DNA of 19,228 bases, taken from Candidatus Omnitrophota bacterium. GTDB lineage: Bacteria > Omnitrophota > Koll11 > Pluralincolimonadales > Pluralincolimonadaceae. The stretch covers positions 1 through 19,228 of the forward strand of contig JAKLIT010000009.1 in NCBI GenBank assembly GCA_022709465.1, written 5' to 3'. This document shows, one piece after another, positions 1-6,186 of the stretch. A program made the translations under genes and the position numbers. The notes under the pieces are model-generated. The model worked only from the letters and a program-made list of their open reading frames with translations. It ran no database searches and was not told the DNA's origin. Within the stretch, counting starts at the first letter, position 1. Each line of letters starts with the position of its first letter.

Positions 1-1026
1 CTCGAGGAGCTCCCGTCGAATAACCCGTTCGTATTCATCCAGGATTACCATTTCACACTCCTGCCGAAGATGATAAAGGAGAAACAGCCGAACGCGACGA
101 TAGCCCTCTTCTGGCATATACCGTGGCCTAACCCGGAGATATTCGCGACATGCCCTTACCAGAAAGAGATACTTGACGGAATGCTCGGCTGCGACCTGAT
201 AGGTTTCCACGTCCAGTACCACTGCAATAATTTCCTCGATACGGCTAACAGGCTGCTTGAATCGCGCGTTGACACTGAAAAGTTCAGCATAGTCCGTTCC
301 GGAAAGGAGACGTTCGTCCGGGCTTTCCCGATAAGCGTGGACAGCTATATGGAGGAGAACGCCAGGCAGGATATGAGCGCGATCAACGCCCTCAAGGAGG
401 AATTCGACCTGAAGGGCAAGATAGTTGCCGTTGGCGTAGAGAGGATCGATTATACCAAGGGCCTCGTCGAGCGGATCTCTGCGGTAGACAGGTTCCTTGA
501 GAAATACCCTGAATATAAGGGCAAGTTCGTCCTCGTGCAGCTTGCGGCGCCTAGCAGGACCCATATCAAGCGTTACCATGACTTGATAGCGGAGATCGAT
601 GAAGCCGTTGAAAAAGTGAACTGGAAGCATTCCGACGGCGACTGGAAACCGGTCATATACCTGAAGAAACATTTTTCGCCGGAAGAGATAAAGCCCTATT
701 ACGCCATAGCGGATATTTGCATCGTAAGTTCTCTCCACGACGGGATGAACCTTGTTGCGAAGGAATACGTCATGTCGAACAGGGGCCTCGACGGAGTGCT
801 GATACTAAGCCGGTTTACCGGGGCGGCAAAGGAGCTGGCCGATGCGGTGCAGATCAACCCTTACTCCATTGAGGAGTTCTCCGACGCGATAAAAACGGCC
901 ATAGAGATGCCGGCTGAGGAAAAGAGGAAGCGCATGGAAAATATGCGCAATATAGTTAAGGATAACAACGTATACAAATGGGCCGGCAGTATCGTGACGG
1001 AGCTCACCTCACTGAAAAAGGAATAA
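1..1026 (+). CDS. otsA: Trehalose-6-phosphate synthase (GT20), 5' end missing
   Basis: The product transfers glucose from UDP-glucose to glucose-6-phosphate to make trehalose-6-phosphate in the cytoplasm. The reading frame is open from base 1, so the gene begins before the window; the visible part is 341 residues. Family members are about 460-490 residues, so roughly the first 120 residues are missing. Visible GT20 landmarks are FIQDYHFTLLPK near the cut end, HIPWPNPEIF, the donor-phosphate motif GVERIDYTKGLVERI, and HDGMNLVAKEYV near the C-terminus. The first position of the usual HDYH motif is Gln here. The ATG at 70 is internal to the conserved domain and is not the start. The stop overlaps the otsB start by one base (TAATG), indicating translational coupling. 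A related GT20 enzyme such as glucosylglycerol-phosphate synthase is possible, but the adjacent otsB-type phosphatase favours trehalose. Confidence 0.93.
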   Translation, partial: LEELPSNNPFVFIQDYHFTLLPKMIKEKQPNATIALFWHIPWPNPEIFATCPYQKEILDGMLGCDLIGFHVQYHCNNFLDTANRLLESRVDTEKFSIVRSGKETFVRAFPISVDSYMEENARQDMSAINALKEEFDLKGKIVAVGVERIDYTKGLVERISAVDRFLEKYPEYKGKFVLVQLAAPSRTHIKRYHDLIAEIDEAVEKVNWKHSDGDWKPVIYLKKHFSPEEIKPYYAIADICIVSSLHDGMNLVAKEYVMSNRGLDGVLILSRFTGAAKELADAVQINPYSIEEFSDAIKTAIEMPAEEKRKRMENMRNIVKDNNVYKWAGSIVTELTSLKKE

Positions 1027-1772
1027 TGGTATACCTGTTCCTCGATTATGACGGGACGCTTGTCCCGATCGCGGATACCCCGGGCAAGGCGTTGATCCCG
1101 AAAGGGACGAAAGGCCTGCTGCATAGGCTCGCGCAAGACCGCGGATGCAGGCTGGCGGTAATAAGCGGCCGGTCGCTCAAAGACATAAAGAAGATGGTCG
1201 GGGTCGGGGGTATCGTGTATTCCGGCAACCACGGGCTAGAGGTCAGCGGACCGGGCATCAGGCCCAGGAACTTTGCCTCCGCCGGCTTCAGGGACATCAT
1301 AAAAAAGATGGCGCGGGACCTGCGCGGGCGCCTGGCCGGCGTGAACGGTGTGGTCATCGAGGACAAGGGTTATACGTTAAGCGTCCATTACAGGATGGTA
1401 AGGCGGAAAGATATGCCCCGCGTCAGGAAGGCGTTCAGGGATTCTACGGCGCGTTATATTGCGCAAGGGAAGGCGAAAGCAGGCGCCGGCAAGATGGTGC
1501 TGGAGCTAAAACCGCCGGTTGACTGGGACAAAGGAAAGCTTGTGATGTGGCTGCTGGAAAAACAACGGTCCGCTGCCGGTAACGGGAGGCGCGTCCTGCC
1601 GGTATATATCGGGGATGACACTACCGATGAGGACGCTTTCGCGGCGATCGGGAACAAGGGAATTACGGTATTTGTCGGGAGGCCTGCCAAGACGAAAGCC
1701 GAGTATTTCCTGAAGGACCACAGGGAAGTCGTCAGGTTCCTGAGGCAGGCAAATCGCCTGGAAAGGGAATAA
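1026..1772 (+). CDS. otsB: Trehalose-6-phosphate phosphatase (HAD superfamily)
   Basis: The product hydrolyses trehalose-6-phosphate to trehalose and phosphate, the second step after OtsA. It is 248 residues, a normal length for a bacterial OtsB. The HAD nucleophile motif is at the N-terminus (LDYDGTLVPI, with D7 as expected nucleophile and D9 as acid/base). GNHGLEV, a conserved cap-linked motif, follows. The metal-binding motif GDDTTDEDAF lies at residues 196-205. I chose the ATG at 1026 because it shares one base with the otsA stop and places the HAD motif at residues 6-10, as in the family; the open frame extends upstream only into otsA sequence. A phosphatase for a related phosphorylated disaccharide cannot be excluded, but the pairing with otsA makes trehalose-6-phosphate the likely substrate. 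Confidence 0.93.
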   Translation: MVYLFLDYDGTLVPIADTPGKALIPKGTKGLLHRLAQDRGCRLAVISGRSLKDIKKMVGVGGIVYSGNHGLEVSGPGIRPRNFASAGFRDIIKKMARDLRGRLAGVNGVVIEDKGYTLSVHYRMVRRKDMPRVRKAFRDSTARYIAQGKAKAGAGKMVLELKPPVDWDKGKLVMWLLEKQRSAAGNGRRVLPVYIGDDTTDEDAFAAIGNKGITVFVGRPAKTKAEYFLKDHREVVRFLRQANRLERE

Positions 1773-1776
1773 CAGG

Positions 1777-2448
1777 ATGGCGGATACGGGGACAGCCAAA
1801 GAGCCTTTCGTTTTCTATACAAGGATGCACCTTACCGAGCTTACCGGATTGAGGGCGTCGACACTCGGCCAGCTGCTCGAGCTCGTGAAAGAAGTCAACG
1901 GCTCCTGCATCTATCACCATACGCACAGGTTCCTGCAGCAGCACCAGTACCTTTCGCCCGAGCCGCCGAACGATTTCGCCTACTGGGTGACCGAGGTCCT
2001 CGGCGAGGACGAGCTCGGGGAACTGCTCGCAAGCATCGACGTCGTACAGTTCGGCACCATCCGCAGCCTAAGGGAAAAGATCGCCTCTACCATAGGATCC
2101 TACCTGGCAAAGAACCCGATGGCAAAAGTCAGGTTCTCGGGGGAGAACGAGGAATTCCATTTCATGAAATCGATAAGCTTCGTCATACCGACGAAATATA
2201 CCGCGCACGGCCTCGGTGAATTCGCGGATATGCTGGGCAAAGTCACGATAGATTCGATCTATTACCATATATTCGAGGCGCGCCTGCGGCTCGAGAAGGA
2301 CACGAACGATTTTTCCAACTGGATCAGGACCTCGATAGGGGACGAACGTTTGGCAAGGGAGATATCACAGCTCGATCCGTATACGTTCACGCTTGAGGGC
2401 TTGAGGAACAGGATGGTCCGCATAATAAACACGAGGTCATCTTCCTGA
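1777..2448 (+). CDS. DUF5752-type protein of unknown function in the trehalose operon
   Basis: This is a 223-residue soluble protein with no signal peptide or membrane segment. I recognise it as resembling the DUF5752 group, which I recall near trehalose or GT4 glycosyltransferase genes; no biochemical function is known to me. Visible features are an N-terminal FVFYTRMHLTELTGLRA, a histidine cluster CIYHHTHRFLQQHQYL near residues 45-60, an acidic FAYWVTEVLGEDELGE segment, and a second motif IYYHIFEARLRLEKDTNDFS near residues 165-185. The two YHH/YYH-containing parts, each followed by an F..W segment (NDFAYW and NDFSNW), look like an internal duplication. The gene begins 4 bases after otsB and ends one base before the treT start, so it is almost certainly co-transcribed with both. 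It may be a regulatory or assembly partner of the trehalose enzymes; that is inference. Confidence 0.8.
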   Translation: MADTGTAKEPFVFYTRMHLTELTGLRASTLGQLLELVKEVNGSCIYHHTHRFLQQHQYLSPEPPNDFAYWVTEVLGEDELGELLASIDVVQFGTIRSLREKIASTIGSYLAKNPMAKVRFSGENEEFHFMKSISFVIPTKYTAHGLGEFADMLGKVTIDSIYYHIFEARLRLEKDTNDFSNWIRTSIGDERLAREISQLDPYTFTLEGLRNRMVRIINTRSSS

Positions 2449-2449
2449 A

Positions 2450-3661
2450 ATGGCAAAGATAGACGAATATATACCCGTTGTCGGGCAGCCGCAGATAGAC
2501 GACCTGAAGCTCCTTGCCGAGAAACTCCGGGGCAAGGTCATACAGAACGTAAATTCCACGTCCGTGGGCGGCGGCGTGGCCGAGATACTAAGCAGGATGG
2601 TCCCGATACTGAAGGAGCTCGGCGTTGACGCAAGATGGGACTTCATCAAGGGAGGGGAGAGGTTCTTTGAGGTGACGAAGAAATTCCACAATGCCCTTCA
2701 CGGCGTTAATGTCGAATTGCTTGACCAGGATTTCGACGTCTTTCTCGAGACGAGCCGCAGCAATATAGAGGAGCTCAATACATACGGCGACGTAGTCTTC
2801 ATCCACGACCCCCAGCCGATAGCGCTCGTGGACAAAAAGGCGGGCAACAAATGGATATGGCGCTGCCACGTCGACGTATCCGAGCCCGACAAAAGGGTCT
2901 GGGAATTCCTCAGGGGCTATATCGACAGGTATGACGCTGCCGTCTTCTCGGCGCCCGCGTTTTCGCAGAAATTGCCGATAAGGCAGTACCTGATATCCCC
3001 GTCGATAGACCCGCTCAGCGACAAGAATAAGGAGCTGCCGCAGGAGACGATAGACGCGGTGCTCGAGAAATACGGCATCCCGAAGGACAAGCCGATAGTT
3101 ACGCAGATATCGCGTTTCGACAGGTTAAAGGACCCGCTCGGGGTGATACAGGTCTACAAACAGGTCAAGAAGTATTCCGATTGCCGGCTCGTGCTCGCCG
3201 GCGGAGGCGCCTCAGATGACCCCGAGAGCTCGGAAGTCCTTCTCGAGGTCAAGGAAGCCGCCAAAGGCGATCCCGACATACATATATTGCTGCTCGCGCA
3301 GAACGATATCGAGATAAACGCGTTGCAGAGGGCTTCGACAGTAATAATGCAGAAATCCCTTCGCGAAGGGTTCGGGCTGACGGTATCGGAAGCGCTGTGG
3401 AAGGCAAAGCCGGTCGTCGCGTCGAATGTCGGCGGGATACCCCTGCAGATAGCGCATAAATATTCCGGATTGTTATGCAATTCGATAGAAGGCGCCGGTT
3501 TCTCGCTGAAACAATTGCTGCACAGCCCGGATTACGCGCGCAAACTCGGCGAGAACGGCAGGGAACACGTCAAGAACAACTTCCTCATAACGCGCCACCT
3601 GAAGGAGTACATGCTCCTTTTTCTTTCTTTGTACCATCCCGAGGATATAGTATACTTATGA
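2450..3661 (+). CDS. treT: Trehalose synthase TreT-like GT4 glycosyltransferase
   Basis: TreT-type enzymes join NDP-glucose and free glucose into trehalose in one reversible step, without a phosphorylated intermediate. The 403-residue length fits the family. The N-terminal Rossmann half carries NVNSTSVGGGVAEIL (residues 33-47), a hallmark of archaeal and bacterial TreT, followed by DARWDFIKGGERFFEVTKKFHNAL. The C-terminal half has the GT-B sugar-nucleotide site, including QISRFDRLKDPLGVI and the E-x7-E motif EGFGLTVSE at residues 306-314, then KPVVASNVGGIPLQI. The ATG at 2450 follows the upstream stop by one base. It is the last trehalose gene of the block, so two routes to the same disaccharide sit together. 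The C-terminal tail is slightly longer than I expect and contains a terminator-like hairpin. A trehalose-phosphorylase-like or other GT4 role is a lesser alternative. Confidence 0.88.
   Translation: MAKIDEYIPVVGQPQIDDLKLLAEKLRGKVIQNVNSTSVGGGVAEILSRMVPILKELGVDARWDFIKGGERFFEVTKKFHNALHGVNVELLDQDFDVFLETSRSNIEELNTYGDVVFIHDPQPIALVDKKAGNKWIWRCHVDVSEPDKRVWEFLRGYIDRYDAAVFSAPAFSQKLPIRQYLISPSIDPLSDKNKELPQETIDAVLEKYGIPKDKPIVTQISRFDRLKDPLGVIQVYKQVKKYSDCRLVLAGGGASDDPESSEVLLEVKEAAKGDPDIHILLLAQNDIEINALQRASTVIMQKSLREGFGLTVSEALWKAKPVVASNVGGIPLQIAHKYSGLLCNSIEGAGFSLKQLLHSPDYARKLGENGREHVKNNFLITRHLKEYMLLFLSLYHPEDIVYL
3602..3630 (+). terminator. Terminator-like hairpin inside the 3' end of treT
   Basis: AAGGAG at 3602-3607 pairs with CTCCTT at 3614-3619 around a six-base spacer (a U-G wobble can shorten the loop to four). 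An interrupted T tract, TTTCTTTCTTT, follows at 3620-3630. It has the shape of a weak intrinsic terminator, but it lies inside the coding region about 30 bases before the treT stop and has only three G-C pairs. It could partly attenuate read-through into the next gene or be a coding coincidence. Confidence 0.3.
3628..3656 (+). promoter_or_regulatory. Possible promoter for the 3666 oxidoreductase gene
   Basis: A TATACT -10-like hexamer lies at 3651-3656, with a weak -35-like TTTGTA 17 bases upstream at 3628-3633. The expected transcription start is about 3663, just ahead of the ATG at 3666, giving almost no leader. The -35 matches the consensus poorly, so this is tentative. Together with the preceding hairpin it could separate the oxidoreductase from the trehalose genes. 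Confidence 0.3.
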
Positions 3662-3665
3662 GCAA

Positions 3666-4787
3666 ATGGAAAAGACGGAAATAACGGTCATCGGCGCCGG
3701 CGTCGTCGGGTTGTCCGCGGCGGCGGCGTTGTCCGTAAAATACAGGGAGATATTCCTCATAGAGAGGCACGACTCGTTCGGGCGCGAGACGAGCTCGCGC
3801 AACAGCGAGGTCATACACGCTGGAATATATTACCCGAAGGATTCGCTGAAGAGAAGGTCCTGCGTAGAGGGCAACAGGATGCTCTACGAATACTGCCTCG
3901 CGAACAATATCCCGCATAAGAAGACCGGCAAGCTGATCGTCGCGGTCAATAAGGAGGAGCTGCCTGACCTCGAAGCGCTCTTCAAAAGGGGAAAGGAGAA
4001 CGGGGTTCCCGGCCTAGAGCTGATATCCGCGGCGGACGCCAAAAAGCTCGAGCCGGACATATTCGCCGAAGCCGCGATATGGTCGCCGTCAACGGGTATC
4101 GTCGATACGCACAGCCTGATGAAGGACCTTGAACGCAAGTTCAGATCACGCGGCGGAACGCTTACATATAATACGGAAGTGACGGGTATCAAAAAAGCCG
4201 CGGGCGGTTATAAGGTGACGGTAAGGGATACAGACGGCGGAGGGCTGGATTTTCACACCCGGATATTGGTTAACTGCGCCGGGCTCGATTCGGGCAACGT
4301 TGCGGCGATGGCGGGGCTCGACAGCGAGGAATACGGGATAAAGCCGTGCAAAGGCGATTATTTCCGCGTAAGCGCGTCGAAAGCGAAGATGATAAGCAGG
4401 CTCGTCTACCCTGTGCCGAAGAAGAAGGGGGCGGGGCTCGGGATACACGCTACGCCCGACCTCGGAGGCGGCGTCAGGCTCGGGCCGGACGAGGAATACG
4501 TCGGGCGTATTGATTATAAGGTCGACGCGTCGAAAGCGAAGGAGTTCTGTGGTAGCGCTCGCACGTTCTTTCCGGCGCTTGATGTGGGTGACCTGAGCCC
4601 GGACACGTCGGGCATAAGGCCGAAACTGCAGGGCCCGGGAGAGGATTTCAGGGATTTCGTGATAAGGGAAGAATCCGAAAAAGGTTTCCCCGGGCTCATC
4701 GACCTTATCGGGATCGAATCGCCCGGGTTGACCGGATGCCTGTCAATCGCAGGCATCGTGTCGGACTTGGCCGACGGCCTAATCTAA
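3666..4787 (+). CDS. lhgO: FAD-dependent oxidoreductase, L-2-hydroxyglutarate oxidase-like
   Basis: A 373-residue flavoprotein of the DAO superfamily. LhgO-type enzymes oxidise L-2-hydroxyglutarate to 2-oxoglutarate, often passing electrons to the respiratory chain. The N-terminus carries the FAD-binding fingerprint VIGAGVVGLS (G10, G12, G15). The family signature SSRNSEVIHAGIYYP follows at residues 43-57, with H51 where family members place a flavin-contacting His. The KTGKLIVA segment and the C-terminal GIESPGLTGCLSIA are also typical. The start at 3666 puts the Rossmann strand at residues 5-9; an ATG at 3658 is in another frame and ends after eight codons. It begins 4 bases after treT. Its 3' end overlaps the opposite-strand secreted-protein gene by 9 bases. 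Substrate is by family resemblance only; glycerol-3-phosphate or another 2-hydroxyacid remains possible. Confidence 0.82.
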   Translation: MEKTEITVIGAGVVGLSAAAALSVKYREIFLIERHDSFGRETSSRNSEVIHAGIYYPKDSLKRRSCVEGNRMLYEYCLANNIPHKKTGKLIVAVNKEELPDLEALFKRGKENGVPGLELISAADAKKLEPDIFAEAAIWSPSTGIVDTHSLMKDLERKFRSRGGTLTYNTEVTGIKKAAGGYKVTVRDTDGGGLDFHTRILVNCAGLDSGNVAAMAGLDSEEYGIKPCKGDYFRVSASKAKMISRLVYPVPKKKGAGLGIHATPDLGGGVRLGPDEEYVGRIDYKVDASKAKEFCGSARTFFPALDVGDLSPDTSGIRPKLQGPGEDFRDFVIREESEKGFPGLIDLIGIESPGLTGCLSIAGIVSDLADGLI

Positions 4788-6071
4788 TCCCCACTTGGGG
4801 CGTGTTGCCTGCCTGCTCCAGAACTCTCTCCACCAGCCGCACGGCTTGTTCTTATCGCCCGTGTATTCCGTCGGGCGGCGCGTCTCGCCGCCTACCACGA
4901 GGCTTCCAACGTAGTCCGCTTTAGCATATACTTTCTCGATCTGCTCCGCTATCTGTTTCATATCGCGCTCCGTCACTATACCGTTGCTTGTCGCCTTATA
5001 GAACTGCACGGTGACCCTTATCGGGTATGCCGGATCGCGCTCGATGTCGAGCCCCGCGATCTCGGTGAACGGCCCTTCGACCTTTCCGTGGCCTATTACC
5101 GCGTTCTCGACGTTTCCGTCTTCCTTGCACTTCTTCTCGCAATATGACGCCATCGGATAGCATGCGTCCATGGCGTATCCGCATCTCATCGGGTTCTTCT
5201 GTTTAAGGGGAACCTGTATCAACATCACCATATTCAGCGCATCGGTTTCGTCCGGCCTGCTGTTTGCCGAATAACCTCCGTCGTTGTTATTGAGGTAATC
5301 GCTGAGCCGTTTCCCGGTGAGGCTTGCGCGTTCGCCGTCCTGGTTGAAGAAGAGGCGCTGGCCCCATACGCCGCCGGCGTTGAAACCGTCACGTTTGTTG
5401 TCGATGACGGTTACGCTCGTACCTTCACGCGTAGCGAGTATTGTGAGCACGGCCGGATCTCCCTCCATGGACTGGTAGTTGAATAATACGGGGTTGAACT
5501 CCGCTATGCCTTCCCGGGGTATCGGCAGGAAGCATGCCTGCGCGCTGACCAGCACGTGTGAATCGCGCGGCGCGAGCAGGGACCTGCGGCTGCCTTTCCA
5601 TGAGCCGGGATCGCTCATATATTTACGGATATCGCCCAAAAATTCGCGCAGGGATACGCGCCTGAGGCCCTCGGCCTTTTCGTTGCCGACAAGGATATAG
5701 AGCTTGTCGAGGTCGACGTCGCCGGTCCTGTCGGAGAAATTCGGGAACCGCATGACGGGCATGCAGGTCAGGTTATAATTGCCCGAATACGGGTCCCTCT
5801 GCTGGACCTGGATGGTCATGTCGCTTATGTTGGGGCCGACGCTCGAATTCTTGTACCTGCCCGTATCCTCCCAGGTAAGGTTCAGTATATCGAGCCCGTA
5901 TTGCCGCGCGAGCCTGATCGCCTCCGGGTCGCCGGTCATATTCGCTGTGCGGCCGATGACCTCCCTGTATTGATCAGATCGGCCTTGGATCGTCTTGGCA
6001 TCCGCGCCCGGGATCGCCGCCGCAAAGCATATTACCATTAACACCGTTAACACTGTCTTAAGGCACTTCAT
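4779..6071 (-). CDS. Secreted protein of unknown function
   Basis: A 430-residue protein I do not recognise. It starts with a signal peptide: basic MKCLK, a hydrophobic core through about residue 20, and an A-D-A cleavage site after residue 25. The mature part has no membrane segment and is predicted to be exported to the periplasm or beyond. It has seven cysteines, four of them clustered in the MRCGYAMDACYPMASYCEKKC region (about residues 315-335), suggesting disulfides. The middle contains SAQACFLPIPREG, FNPVLFNYQSM and ILATREGTSVTVIDN, which read like conserved blocks of a folded domain. The C-terminal part, with a V.VQFYKAT segment and paired VYAKADYVGSLVVGG, may be a separate alpha/beta unit. 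A strong Shine-Dalgarno AAGGAGGG lies at 6083-6076, 4 bases before the ATG. It is the only - strand gene, divergent from PEP carboxykinase. Confidence 0.85.
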   Translation of the reverse strand: MKCLKTVLTVLMVICFAAAIPGADAKTIQGRSDQYREVIGRTANMTGDPEAIRLARQYGLDILNLTWEDTGRYKNSSVGPNISDMTIQVQQRDPYSGNYNLTCMPVMRFPNFSDRTGDVDLDKLYILVGNEKAEGLRRVSLREFLGDIRKYMSDPGSWKGSRRSLLAPRDSHVLVSAQACFLPIPREGIAEFNPVLFNYQSMEGDPAVLTILATREGTSVTVIDNKRDGFNAGGVWGQRLFFNQDGERASLTGKRLSDYLNNNDGGYSANSRPDETDALNMVMLIQVPLKQKNPMRCGYAMDACYPMASYCEKKCKEDGNVENAVIGHGKVEGPFTEIAGLDIERDPAYPIRVTVQFYKATSNGIVTERDMKQIAEQIEKVYAKADYVGSLVVGGETRRPTEYTGDKNKPCGWWREFWSRQATRPKWGLD

Positions 6072-6150
6072 GGCACCCTCCTTTCAGTTAGGTTTTTCCG
6101 CCTTCAGTATGTTAGACAGGGCAGGGGGCCCCTTTGTTCCAAGAAAAATC

Positions 6151-6179
6151 TTGATACTCCGGCGTAAATTCACTATAAT
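6151..6179 (+). promoter_or_regulatory. Sigma-70 promoter for PEP carboxykinase, probably leaderless
   Basis: TTGATA at 6151-6156 and a perfect TATAAT at 6174-6179 are separated by exactly 17 bases. Transcription would be expected to start about 7 bases downstream, at 6186-6187, which is the A of the ATG. No Shine-Dalgarno site precedes that ATG. The message is therefore probably leaderless. Confidence 0.8.
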
Positions 6180-6186
6180 ATCGCCC

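Noticed and set aside
4789..4800. Palindrome CCCCA-CT-TGGGG at the convergent gene ends
   Set aside because: The loop is only two bases and no T tract follows on either strand; it encodes the C-terminus of the secreted protein, so it is not a convincing terminator.
6125..6132. GGGGCCCC palindrome in the divergent intergenic region
   Set aside because: Short, single-copy and GC-only; not enough to call an operator.
5995..6186. In-frame upstream extension of PEP carboxykinase
   Set aside because: The extra 64 residues cover the promoter and the opposite-strand signal peptide; homologues begin at the ATG at 6187.
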